Below are positions 18,633 to 27,563 of a stretch of DNA of 64,000 nucleotides, piece by piece (the first letter of the stretch is position 1; each line of letters begins with the position of its first letter). Both the position numbers and the translations under genes were made by a program. This DNA comes from Clostridium sp. Ade.TY (GTDB lineage Bacteria; Bacillota; Clostridia; Clostridiales; Clostridiaceae), in contig NZ_AVSV01000027.1 in assembly GCF_000498355.1 (NCBI RefSeq), positions 62,001 to 126,000 of the forward strand, in the 5' to 3' direction. Below the pieces are notes generated by a model. The model saw only the letters and a list, made by a program, of their open reading frames with translations. It was not told the DNA's origin and ran no database searches.

Positions 18633-19910
18633 ATGGTGAAAATTACGGTTAACATAAATGGAGTAGATTATAACTTAAAAGGTAAAGAAAGTGAAGAATA
18701 TTTAAGAGATATTGCATCTTATGTTGACGAAAGAATAAAAGAAGTACTAGCTAAAAATAAAATGCTTAGTATTTCACAAGCATCTGTTTTGGCGGCTGTT
18801 AATATTACTGATACACTATATAAAACAGATGATGAATTAAGAAACATAGCAAAGTTCAAAAATAGTATAGAAAAGGAAAATAACTTATTAACTAAAGAAT
18901 TAGAAGATTTAAAAACTAATTTAGAAAATGTTAAGGAAGAAAATTTAAAAATAATAGATGGAAAAGAAAATACTATAAATGGATTAAAAGAAGATAGAGA
19001 AAATCTTTTAAGAGAAAGAGATGAATTAAAGAAACTAAATAAAGATTTAAAAATTATAAAAGAAAAAAATCAAATTAAGTTAAAGGAAAATGAAAAAGAA
19101 ATAATAAACTTTAAAAATTACGTACACAAACTTAAAGAAGAAAACAATATATTAAAATCTGAAAATGAAAATTCTAAAATAAGAATAAAGGAAATAACAA
19201 AAGAGAGAGAAGAAAGTGAGAAAATATTATATAGGGAAATAAAAGATCTTGAATCTAAAAATGATAATAATAAAGAGTTAATAAATAATATTTCAAATAT
19301 TAATAATCATCTTGAGAAAAAAATTGAAAATGCAGAAAAAGATAAGCTTGAACTATTAGAAAATTTAGATAAAGAGTTAAATGAAAAAGATAATTTGGAA
19401 AAAGAAATTATAACATTAAATGAAAAGATAAATGATTTTAATTCAGAAATAAAAAATAATGAACATATAATAAATGAATATGAAGAAAAACATAAAGATT
19501 TATCTATTAAATTAGAAGCAAATGAAGATAGTTTAAATAAATTGATTTTAGAAAAAGAAAAGCTTAATAATTCATTAAATGATGAAATAAGAAAAAGTAA
19601 TGATATTACAAATGAATTAAATGAAATAGAAAAAGAAAAAAATGATAAAATAAATAATTTAAAATTAGAAATAGAAGCTTTAAATAAAGATATTAATGAT
19701 AAAAAATTAATGATAGAAGAATTAACAGAAAAGGCTTGTAAATATAAAGAAGATAGAAATAAGCTTATAGAAGCTGGCAAAAGTACAAGAATGGCACTTC
19801 AAACTAGTAAATATAAAATTTTAGATTTAGAGAAAAAACTTATAGATGCTCAAATAGAGGTTACTAAAGTAAAGGCTAAAAATGAACCAGTTTTATTAAA
19901 AAGAAAATAA
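18633..19910 (+). CDS. zapA: ZapA-family cell division protein with very long coiled-coil extension
   Basis: The first 75 or so residues are a ZapA domain: MVKITVNINGVDYNLKG, then YLRDIASYVDERIKEV and SVLAAVNITDTLYK. ZapA binds FtsZ and bundles protofilaments. ZapA proteins are usually about 90-150 residues; this one is 425. The remainder (about 75-405) is a Glu/Lys/Asn-rich heptad-like coiled coil without a membrane segment, ending in a short basic tail. The ATG at 18633 follows AGAGGTGG; the longer frame back to 18564 is refused because it covers the promoter. Monocistronic, with a strong terminator. Its position before the U32 gene and mutS2 is the familiar Firmicute order. Confidence 0.85.
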   Translation: MVKITVNINGVDYNLKGKESEEYLRDIASYVDERIKEVLAKNKMLSISQASVLAAVNITDTLYKTDDELRNIAKFKNSIEKENNLLTKELEDLKTNLENVKEENLKIIDGKENTINGLKEDRENLLRERDELKKLNKDLKIIKEKNQIKLKENEKEIINFKNYVHKLKEENNILKSENENSKIRIKEITKEREESEKILYREIKDLESKNDNNKELINNISNINNHLEKKIENAEKDKLELLENLDKELNEKDNLEKEIITLNEKINDFNSEIKNNEHIINEYEEKHKDLSIKLEANEDSLNKLILEKEKLNNSLNDEIRKSNDITNELNEIEKEKNDKINNLKLEIEALNKDINDKKLMIEELTEKACKYKEDRNKLIEAGKSTRMALQTSKYKILDLEKKLIDAQIEVTKVKAKNEPVLLKRK

Positions 19911-19912
19911 GA

Positions 19913-19955
19913 ATAAAGTGCTGAGTAACTAAATTCTACTCAGTACTTTATTTTT
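19913..19955 (+). terminator. Intrinsic terminator after zapA
   Basis: A long stem, ATAAAGTGCTGAGTA with TACTCAGTACTTTAT (one G-T pair), is followed by TTTTTG. Confidence 0.9.
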
Positions 19956-20024
19956 GTGCCCTTATAAGTTAAACTAAAATAATACATAAGAGAAATTATT
20001 TTTTAAAATTTAGGAGAGATGAAA

Positions 20025-22367
20025 ATGAATAAAATAGAAGTTTTAGCACCAGCTGGAAGTATGGAAAGCCTTTATGCTGCAATAAATAATGGTGCAGATG
20101 CTATATACTTAGGTGGAAATAAATTTTCAGCTAGAGCATATGCATCTAACTTTGACAATGAGAATATGAAAAAAGCTATAGATTATGCACATAGTTATGG
20201 AGTGAAAGTATATGTAACTATGAATACTTTATTAAAAGAAGAAGAACTTAATAAAGCATTAAAATATGCTGGATATTTATACGAAATAGGAGTAGATGCA
20301 CTTATAATACAAGATTTAGGCTTAGTTAAATTAATAAAGGAAAAGTATAGTGATTTCGAATTACATGCCTCAACTCAAATGACTATACATAATGGGGAAG
20401 GTGCAATTTATTTTAAAGAAAGAGGTTTTCATAGAATAGTATTATCAAGAGAATTAACTTTTGAAGAAATAAAGCATATATCAAAAGATTTAAAGATAGA
20501 AACAGAAATGTTTGTTCACGGTGCCCTTTGCGTATGTTACTCAGGACAATGTTTAATGAGTTCTATGATTGGCGGAAGAAGTGGAAATAGAGGAAGATGT
20601 GCTCAACCTTGTAGAATGGAATATACATTAAAATCTAAAAATTCTGGAGAAAAAAGAGGCTATTTATTATCTCCAAAAGATATGTGTACTATAGAAGATG
20701 TTAAGGATATAATTGATAGCAATACATATTCATTAAAAATAGAAGGTAGGATGAAAAGACCTGAGTACGTTGCCGGAGTAGTTAGAAATTATAGAAATGC
20801 AGTAGATAAGGAACTTTTCAATAAAAAATTTGATGTGAAAAATGGAAAAGAAGAATTGCTTCAGCTTTTTAATAGAGAAGGATTTTCGAAGGCATATTTA
20901 AAAAAAGATGTTGGTAGAGATATGATGAGTTATAACTTCCCTAAAAATACAGGCGTTGTATTAGGAAAAGTAATAGAAAATGGTGAAATAATATTAGAAA
21001 GAAATGTATCTTTAGGTGATGGTATAAGAGTAAATGATGGGGGATTTACTTTAAGTAAAATAATAAAAAATAAAAATGAAGTAAAAGAAGCTAATAAAGG
21101 AGATAAAGTAAAACTGTTTCCTATAGATTATAAAAAAGGTGATATTTTATATAAGATGTCAGATAAAAAGTTAACTATTGAACTTTCAGATACGGTTAAG
21201 CCATATGGAAGAAAAATAGAATTAGAAGGTTATGTTACTTTTAAAGTTAACGAAGAAATGAAATTAGGAGTTCTGTTTAACGATAATTATTATGAAGTAT
21301 TAGGAAGTATAGTTTCAGAAGCTACTAATAGACCTTTAGATAAGGAAAGAATTGAAAAAGCATTATTTAAGTCTGGGGATTATCCATATAAACTTAATAA
21401 AATCAGCTTTGTAGAGTTTGAGGACGGTTTTATAAGAGTTGGAGAACTTAATGAACTAAGAAGAGCATTGTTTGATAAAATAGTAAAAGAAGAATGTTCT
21501 AAGTATAGAAGAAATAGATATGGTAAAGAGGTAGAAGCTAAAGATATTTTTAAACAAACTGAAACTATAGAAGTTTTACCAAAAGTTATTTTAAAAGAGC
21601 AATTTGATGAATTAAAAAATGATTTTAATTATATTGCTGTTGATGTATTTAGTAGATATAAAAATTCAATTAAAATAGATGATTTAAAAGAATATAGTAA
21701 GACTAATAAATTAATACTTAAGCTTCCAAACATAATAAAAAGTGAATTTAATTCAGTTGTAAATATAATAGAAAAAGTAAAACCTTATATTTTTGGGCTT
21801 TTAACATCAAATGTTGGTATAATAAATAAGTATAAGACTGAATTTAAAATTATAGGTGATTATAAATTAAATATATTTAATAGTGAAGCATTGAATTTCT
21901 TTAAAGAAGATTTGGACATAATTACAATTAGTGAAGAATTAAATAGAAAAGAGATTAAAGCACTTTTAAAAGGTGTAAAATATAACTGTGCAAAAATGAT
22001 ATATGGTAAGACTGAACTTATGGTAAGTGAATATTGCCCTATAGGAAGTACGTTTGGATTAAAAGATACAAATAAAAAGTGTAATAGAGCTTGTGAAAAA
22101 GATGTATATACTTTAATAGATAGAGTTAATGAAAAATTTAGTATTATGACTGATGTATTTTGTAGAAGTTATATACTAAATTCTCTTCCTTTAAATTTAA
22201 TAGAAGAAATAGATGATTTAAAAGAGATGGGAATTAATTCTTTAAGATTAGATTTTACAGATGAAACATCTAATGAAGTTAGAAAAGTAATTGATGAATT
22301 TAAAAACAATAAAGTTATAGATAGTAAAGATTACACAAAAGGTCATTATAGAAGAGGTGTAGAATAG
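20025..22367 (+). CDS. U32-family peptidase-like protein (RlhA/YhbU type, with DUF3656)
   Basis: A 780-residue protein. The U32 domain lies in the N-terminal half (core motif ELHASTQMTIHN near 112-123), DUF3656 in the middle and a second partial barrel at the C-terminus. Cysteines C169, C171, C176, C192 and C196 (with C-x3-C in GRCAQPCR) suit an iron-sulfur site. Members such as E. coli RlhA act in hydroxylation of a 23S rRNA cytidine, and other U32 proteins in tRNA or ubiquinone hydroxylation, so the old label collagenase is doubtful. The ATG at 20025 is 7 bases after AGGAGA; an ATG at 20019 is too close to it. The gene runs directly into mutS2. Confidence 0.88.
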   Translation: MNKIEVLAPAGSMESLYAAINNGADAIYLGGNKFSARAYASNFDNENMKKAIDYAHSYGVKVYVTMNTLLKEEELNKALKYAGYLYEIGVDALIIQDLGLVKLIKEKYSDFELHASTQMTIHNGEGAIYFKERGFHRIVLSRELTFEEIKHISKDLKIETEMFVHGALCVCYSGQCLMSSMIGGRSGNRGRCAQPCRMEYTLKSKNSGEKRGYLLSPKDMCTIEDVKDIIDSNTYSLKIEGRMKRPEYVAGVVRNYRNAVDKELFNKKFDVKNGKEELLQLFNREGFSKAYLKKDVGRDMMSYNFPKNTGVVLGKVIENGEIILERNVSLGDGIRVNDGGFTLSKIIKNKNEVKEANKGDKVKLFPIDYKKGDILYKMSDKKLTIELSDTVKPYGRKIELEGYVTFKVNEEMKLGVLFNDNYYEVLGSIVSEATNRPLDKERIEKALFKSGDYPYKLNKISFVEFEDGFIRVGELNELRRALFDKIVKEECSKYRRNRYGKEVEAKDIFKQTETIEVLPKVILKEQFDELKNDFNYIAVDVFSRYKNSIKIDDLKEYSKTNKLILKLPNIIKSEFNSVVNIIEKVKPYIFGLLTSNVGIINKYKTEFKIIGDYKLNIFNSEALNFFKEDLDIITISEELNRKEIKALLKGVKYNCAKMIYGKTELMVSEYCPIGSTFGLKDTNKKCNRACEKDVYTLIDRVNEKFSIMTDVFCRSYILNSLPLNLIEEIDDLKEMGINSLRLDFTDETSNEVRKVIDEFKNNKVIDSKDYTKGHYRRGVE

Positions 22368-22370
22368 AAG

Positions 22371-24731
22371 ATGAATGAAAGAACATTTAGAGTTTTAGAA
22401 TTTAAAAAAGTAAAAGAAAATTTAAAAAGATATTCAAAAACACAAATGGGAAAAAATATTATAGATAATCTTGTTCCTTATGAAACTAAATATGAAATGG
22501 AAGTAGCTTTAAAAGAAACAAAAGAAGCACTTGATATGTTAGTTTCAAAGGGAGCCCCTCCTTTTGAAGGATTATATGATGTTAAAGAGGCTATAGAAAG
22601 GGCCGGAAAAGGTGGAGTATTATCAGCAGGACAAATATTAAGAGTAGGTAATATGTTAAAGTGTTCTAGAAGGTTTAAAGAGTATGTTAAAAGAGATGAG
22701 CAAGAAATAGCATTCGAAAGAATAGAAGATTTAGCATATATATTAGAACCTATAAAAGATTTAGAAGATTACATAGATAGAGCAATTTTATCAGAAGATG
22801 AAGTAAGTGATAGAGCATCTTCTACATTAAGAAGTTTAAGAAGAAGTTTAAAAGAAAAGAACTCTTCAGTTAGAGAAAAAATAAATAGTATTGTTAGAAG
22901 TTACTCAAAATATCTTCAAGAAAATCTTTATACAATGAGAGGAGAAAGATATGTTTTACCTGTAAAGGTAGAGTATAAGGGTCAAGTTCCAGGAATTGTA
23001 CACGATCAAAGTTCTACAGGAGCTACTCTTTTCATTGAGCCAATGAGCCTTGTTAATTTAAACAATGAAATTAAAGAATTAATGTTAAAAGAAAAAGCTG
23101 AAATAGATAGAATATTACAAGATTTATCACTTAAAATAGCAAGCAACATAGATATATGTAAAAGTAATAACGAGATATTAGGTAAATTAGATTTTATATT
23201 TGCTAAAGGTTCATATGCATCAAGTATAGATGGAACTTATCCAAACGTTAGCGATGATGGAAGATTTGATATTATAAGTGCAAGACATCCTCTTATTGAT
23301 AAAAAGGAAGTTATATCATCAGATATATACTTAGGAGATGAATATAATGTAATAATGATTACAGGACCTAATACTGGTGGTAAAACAGTAACATTAAAAA
23401 CTGTAGGATTAATACACCTTATGGGAATGTCTGGACTTTTAATACCAGCAAAAGAAGGGTCAACTATTGCATTTTATAAAGAAATATTTGCAGATATAGG
23501 AGATGAGCAAAGTATAGAACAATCTCTTTCAACATTCTCATCACATATGACTAATATCGTAGATATAATGAAAAAGGCAACTAGAGAATCTTTAGTATTA
23601 TTTGATGAATTAGGAGCAGGAACTGATCCAACAGAAGGAGCGGCACTTGCAGCGGCTATAATTGATAATTTAAAAGCTAGAGGCACTAAAGTTATTGCAA
23701 CTACACATTATAGTGAGCTTAAGGGATATGCTCTTAAAAATAGTGATGTGGAAAATGCTTCAGTGGAATTTGATGTAAAAACATTAAGACCAACATATAG
23801 ACTTCTAATAGGAGTTCCAGGTAAATCTAATGCTTTTGAAATATCAAGAAGACTAGGTTTAAGTGAATCTGTAATAAAATCAGCAAAAGAATTTATATCT
23901 AATGAAAACTTACAATTTGAGGATTTAATAAGGGAACTTCAAGAAAAGAGCATAATAGCTAAAAGAGATGCAAGAGAGGCTATGAAGGCAAAAGAAGAAG
24001 CTAATGAATTAAAGAAAAAATTTGAAGAAAAAATAAATAAATTAGACAAAACTAGAGATAAAGTATACATGGAAGCAAGGAGAGAGGCTAAGAATATAAT
24101 AGCTGATGCAAAAGAAGAAGCAGATGATATATTAAAAGCTATGAGGGAACTTGAAAAGCTTGGAATATCAGGTGGCGGAAGAAGTAGACTTGAAGAAGAG
24201 AGAAGAAAACTTAAAGAAAGTTTAGAATATAAAGAGAATGAACTTTATAAGCAAAAAGAACAAAAGGGAGAAGAGATAAAAAATATAAAACTTGGAATGG
24301 AGGCATACCTTCCATCATTAAATCAAAATGTAACAATACTATCTCTTCCTGATAATAAAGGAGAAGTTTTAGTTGAAGCTGGAATAATGAAAATAACAGC
24401 TAAAGCAAAAGATTTAAGAGCTATAAATAAACCGGATACAAAATCAAAACAAAAGAAGAAAAGAGAAATTAAATTAAATTTAAGTTCTGTAGAATCAAGA
24501 GTAGACCTTAGAGGCTTAGATGCAGAAGAAGCATGCTATAGAGCAGATAAGTATTTAGATGATGCGTATATGGCTAATTTAGGTGAAGTTACAATAGTTC
24601 ATGGTAAAGGAACTGGTATACTTAGAAAAGCTATAAATGATATGTTAAAGAGACATCCTCATGTAAAATCATATAGATTAGGTGTATATGGTGAAGGTGG
24701 AGATGGTGTAACTATTGCTATACTAAAATAA
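22371..24731 (+). CDS. mutS2: MutS2 (RqcU-type) ATPase/endonuclease
   Basis: A 786-residue MutS2. It has core/lever helices in the first 300 residues, Walker A GPNTGGKT (332-339), Walker B LVLFDELGAGTDP, a long coiled region and a C-terminal Smr domain (about 710-786) with VDLRGLDAEEA and VHGKGTGILR. MutS2 was described as an anti-recombination nuclease. In Bacillus it is also reported to act on collided ribosomes, upstream of RqcH-dependent quality control; an rqcH gene is present at 49807-51537. It starts 3 bases after the U32 gene with its ribosome binding site inside that gene, so the two are coupled. Confidence 0.96.
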   Translation: MNERTFRVLEFKKVKENLKRYSKTQMGKNIIDNLVPYETKYEMEVALKETKEALDMLVSKGAPPFEGLYDVKEAIERAGKGGVLSAGQILRVGNMLKCSRRFKEYVKRDEQEIAFERIEDLAYILEPIKDLEDYIDRAILSEDEVSDRASSTLRSLRRSLKEKNSSVREKINSIVRSYSKYLQENLYTMRGERYVLPVKVEYKGQVPGIVHDQSSTGATLFIEPMSLVNLNNEIKELMLKEKAEIDRILQDLSLKIASNIDICKSNNEILGKLDFIFAKGSYASSIDGTYPNVSDDGRFDIISARHPLIDKKEVISSDIYLGDEYNVIMITGPNTGGKTVTLKTVGLIHLMGMSGLLIPAKEGSTIAFYKEIFADIGDEQSIEQSLSTFSSHMTNIVDIMKKATRESLVLFDELGAGTDPTEGAALAAAIIDNLKARGTKVIATTHYSELKGYALKNSDVENASVEFDVKTLRPTYRLLIGVPGKSNAFEISRRLGLSESVIKSAKEFISNENLQFEDLIRELQEKSIIAKRDAREAMKAKEEANELKKKFEEKINKLDKTRDKVYMEARREAKNIIADAKEEADDILKAMRELEKLGISGGGRSRLEEERRKLKESLEYKENELYKQKEQKGEEIKNIKLGMEAYLPSLNQNVTILSLPDNKGEVLVEAGIMKITAKAKDLRAINKPDTKSKQKKKREIKLNLSSVESRVDLRGLDAEEACYRADKYLDDAYMANLGEVTIVHGKGTGILRKAINDMLKRHPHVKSYRLGVYGEGGDGVTIAILK

Positions 24732-24734
24732 TAA

Positions 24735-24774
24735 AAGAGGATAGATTAAGTTCATAAGTAATCTATCCTTTTAA
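24735..24774 (+). terminator. Intrinsic terminator after mutS2
   Basis: AGGATAGATT and AATCTATCCT form a 10-bp stem with an A/T loop, followed by TTTT. Only four Ts follow. Confidence 0.75.
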
Positions 24775-24913
24775 CATAAAAATAACAAAACAAACCTTTA
24801 CATGAGTTTGTTTAAAAAAAATTAAAGAATTGTTCTTTATTTTTTTCTTTTTGTAACTTATAATAATTGTAGATTTTTTTATAATAATGGGAAATAGAAA
24901 CAGGAGAGATAAT

Positions 24914-25864
24914 ATGACAAAAAAAGATTCTTACGTACTAGTTATTGGAGCGTCCATAGTTGATATATTAGGATTTAGCAGAAACACATACAAAGGAAAA
25001 GATTCTAATCCAGGAAATATAAAAATATCACTTGGTGGTGTTTGTAGAAATATTTCAGAGAACCTTGCAAGAGTTGGTGTTAATACTAAGTTTATATCAA
25101 TTATAGGTGATGATGAAAATGGAAGAAATATTTTATCACATTCAAAAATGATAGGTTATGACATGGAAGAGTCATTAATACTTGAAGGTGGATGCACTCC
25201 AACATATATGGCAATTTTAGATCATACAGGTGATATGGTTTCAGCAGTAGTTGATATGGAAAGTTTAGATGAAATGGATACTGATTTCATTGATTCTAAA
25301 TGTCATATAATAGAAGGAGCGGAATATACTATACTTGATGCTGATGATGCTGAAATGCTTGAATACATACTTACAAAATATGAAGGAAAAACAAATTTTG
25401 TATTAGATCCGGTTTCAGCTGCAAAAGCTGAAAAAATAAAACATTTAATTAAATATTTCCACACAATAAAACCAAATAGATATGAAGCTGAAATACTTTG
25501 TGGTTTTGAAATAAAAACTAAAGAAGATTTGGAAAGAGCAGGAAAATACTTTCTAGATCAGGGAGTTAAAAATATATTTATAAGTTTAGATGCAGATGGT
25601 ATATATTATACAAACGGAAATGAGTCAGGTAAAATAAAAGCTAAAGAAGTTAAAGTCAAGAATACAACTGGTGCAGGGGATTCATTTGTTGCAGGTGTTG
25701 GATATGGATATATGAATAATTTATCATTAAAAGATATTGTTAAATATGCAATAGCAATGTCAACAATAACTATTTCTCATGAAGATACTATAAATCCTAA
25801 GATGAGCGACGAGTATGTAGATGTATATTTAAATAAAATTGAGTGGGAAGAAAATACATATTAA
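24914..25864 (+). CDS. PfkB/ribokinase-family carbohydrate kinase
   Basis: A 316-residue sugar or nucleoside kinase. The N-terminal glycine-rich substrate region reads SLGGVCRNISENLARVG (about 39-55). The C-terminal ATP/anion-hole motif TTGAGDSF begins at T251, with D256 as the catalytic base. The N-terminal GASIVDILG pattern resembles pseudouridine or other nucleoside kinases, but no pseudouridine glycosidase gene adjoins it, so the substrate stays open. The ATG at 24914 follows CAGGAGAG. Monocistronic, with its own terminator. Confidence 0.88.
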   Translation: MTKKDSYVLVIGASIVDILGFSRNTYKGKDSNPGNIKISLGGVCRNISENLARVGVNTKFISIIGDDENGRNILSHSKMIGYDMEESLILEGGCTPTYMAILDHTGDMVSAVVDMESLDEMDTDFIDSKCHIIEGAEYTILDADDAEMLEYILTKYEGKTNFVLDPVSAAKAEKIKHLIKYFHTIKPNRYEAEILCGFEIKTKEDLERAGKYFLDQGVKNIFISLDADGIYYTNGNESGKIKAKEVKVKNTTGAGDSFVAGVGYGYMNNLSLKDIVKYAIAMSTITISHEDTINPKMSDEYVDVYLNKIEWEENTY

Positions 25865-25867
25865 TTA

Positions 25868-25906
25868 TAAAAGTAGCTAAAGGAAATTACCTTTAGCTAT
25901 TTTTAT
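25868..25906 (+). terminator. Intrinsic terminator after PfkB-family gene
   Basis: AGTAGCTAAAGG pairs with CCTTTAGCTATT (one G-T pair) around AAATTA, followed by Ts. Confidence 0.85.
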
Positions 25907-25923
25907 AAATTGAGGTGAAAGAA

Positions 25924-26361
25924 ATGATTATAATAAGTGCATGTTTATGTGGATGTAATTGTAAATATAATGGTGAAAATAACAAGAATGAACAATGTGT
26001 AAAATTATTTAAAGAAGGAAAAGCTATTTTAATATGTCCTGAACAATTAGGAGGCTTAAGTACACCTAGAACCCCATGTGAGATTATAGAAAATAATGGA
26101 TTAATTAAAGTTGTTAATAAATTAGATGAAGACTTGACAGAAAATTTTAAAAAAGGTGCAGAAGAGGCGCTAAAACTTGCAAAGCTTGTAAATGCAAAGG
26201 TTGCAATACTTAAGGAGAATAGTCCATCTTGTGGAAGTAGCTTTATATATGATGGAACTTTTTCAAATAATAAAATTAAAGGTATTGGAATTACAGCTAA
26301 GAAATTTGTAGAAAATGGAATAAAGGTTTTTTCAGAAAATGATATTCCTAAAAATATTTAA
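25924..26361 (+). CDS. DUF523 protein (thiouracil desulfurase TudS-like)
   Basis: A 145-residue protein of DUF523. Family marks are SACLCG (5-10), CPEQLGGLSTPR (38-49) and LKENSPSCG (97-104). The conserved cysteines C7, C38 and C103 correspond to the three that hold a [4Fe-4S] cluster in the bacterial thiouracil desulfurase TudS, a member of this family. Extra cysteines C9, C11 and C13 follow the first. A role in desulfurating thiolated nucleobases is inferred from family only. The ATG at 25924 comes after GAGGTG; a GTG at 25915 overlaps that site. Confidence 0.82.
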   Translation: MIIISACLCGCNCKYNGENNKNEQCVKLFKEGKAILICPEQLGGLSTPRTPCEIIENNGLIKVVNKLDEDLTENFKKGAEEALKLAKLVNAKVAILKENSPSCGSSFIYDGTFSNNKIKGIGITAKKFVENGIKVFSENDIPKNI

Positions 26362-26463
26362 TTTATAACTTTTTTTATATTTAATAATGACACTCTATGT
26401 ATAAATACTAACTATTTTAGGAATAATTAAAAAGAGTTTTAATAAAAATAGGAGGTATTTAGT

Positions 26464-27075
26464 ATGACTGAATTAAATATAACAGAAAGAAAAAAGGTTA
26501 CACATAGTGGTAGAAAAACTAGAAGAAAGGGGTTAGTCCCTGGAGTAGTTTATGGAAAAGAAATTAAAAATTTTATGTTTGAAGTATCTTCTTTAGAACT
26601 TGGAAGAGAAGTTGCAAATGTTGGAGAACATGGAGTTTTAAGTTTAAATATTAATGGAAGTAAAAAAGATGCATTAATAAAGGAAGTTCAAAGAGAACCT
26701 GTAAACCATGAGATAATACATTTAGATTTAGAACTTGTAAATTCTAATGAAAATATAGAGACTGAAGTACCTATACAATATTTAGGGGAAAAGTATTTAA
26801 ATAACAAAGGAGCTGTGCTTCAAAAAGAAAGAGATTCTATAAAAATTGCTTGTAATTTAAATTCTATTCCAAAATCAATTAAGTTTGATGTAGCTAATGG
26901 AGAAAATGGTGATGTATTTAGAATTTGTGATTTAGAAATTGCTAGTGAAATAGATGTTTTAGATGATTTGAATTCTGTTATGGCATCAATATCAAATGAA
27001 AGAAAATTAACATCAGATTTAATGGAAGAAGAACAACAGAAGCAACAAGCAAATAGTTCAGTGAAAAGTAAATAA
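26464..27075 (+). CDS. rplY: Ribosomal protein bL25 / general stress protein Ctc
   Basis: A 203-residue 5S rRNA-binding protein of the long (Ctc/TL5) form: N-terminal L25 domain (1-95, RKKGLVPGVVYGKE, VQREPVNHEIIHLDL) plus the C-terminal beta domain (95-185) and a Gln/Lys-rich tail. Some bacteria have only the first domain; the two-domain form is normal in Firmicutes. The ATG has AGGAGG. It is a single gene ended by a strong hairpin. No sigma-B promoter is expected in clostridia and none is seen. Confidence 0.95.
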   Translation: MTELNITERKKVTHSGRKTRRKGLVPGVVYGKEIKNFMFEVSSLELGREVANVGEHGVLSLNINGSKKDALIKEVQREPVNHEIIHLDLELVNSNENIETEVPIQYLGEKYLNNKGAVLQKERDSIKIACNLNSIPKSIKFDVANGENGDVFRICDLEIASEIDVLDDLNSVMASISNERKLTSDLMEEEQQKQQANSSVKSK

Positions 27076-27100
27076 AATTAAAAATTATAATTTTATTTAA

Positions 27101-27132
27101 GCGGAGGATATAAACCTCCGTTTATTTTTATT
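27101..27132 (+). terminator. Intrinsic terminator after rplY
   Basis: GCGGAGG with CCTCCGT around ATATAAA, then TTATTTTT. Confidence 0.85.
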
Positions 27133-27181
27133 AAAGAATTACTTTGTTAAAAGAATATTTTTTATATTAAAAGTAGAAATA

Positions 27182-27510
27182 AGTATAAGAGAAAATTTAA
27201 AATTGTATAGATATTTTAAGGAAAATATCTATGTAAGAACATAAATTATATTAATTTAGAGTAAAAACTTAGTGTTAAAGAAAATTTAAGTCAAAATATA
27301 AAAACTAACATTGAATTAACCAAGTCAAATGTGTTAAAATTTATACTTGAAAATAGATCATCTTTTGTTTTAAGACAACCAGGTAGTGAACCTAAGATGA
27401 AAGTATATCTTTCCATAAAATGTAGTAGTTTAGATGGAGCACAAAATGATATGGTAAGATTTAAAGAAAAGATAATTAACTTAATTGAAAGCAGGTTAAG
27501 TTTAATTTTA
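27182..27510 (+). pseudogene. Remnant of a phosphoglucomutase/phosphomannomutase C-terminus
   Basis: The only open part (from 27331) reads like the last domain of alpha-phosphohexomutases: LKFILENRSSFVLRQPGSEPKMKVY. The phosphate-binding loop, normally RPSGTEPK, is altered to RQPGSEPK. Homology continues upstream in the same frame (LTKSN before LKFIL) past any start codon, then meets a stop at 27262-27264. Further upstream a second frame (27182 on) gives YRYFKEN, like the KIMKYFREN helix of the enzyme. So at least one stop and one frameshift separate the pieces, and the N-terminal 80% is gone. A hairpin at 27512-27547, probably the old terminator, now lies inside the open frame. Confidence 0.8.
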
Positions 27511-27511
27511 A

Positions 27512-27547
27512 GCTACCATATCAATAAAGATGGTAGCAATATTTTTA
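27512..27547 (+). terminator. Terminator hairpin, probably left from the decayed phosphohexomutase gene
   Basis: GCTACCAT / ATGGTAGC stem followed by ATATTTTT. It lies 17 bases before the TPR gene. Confidence 0.75.
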
Positions 27548-27563
27548 TGTAGGTGGTGAATGT

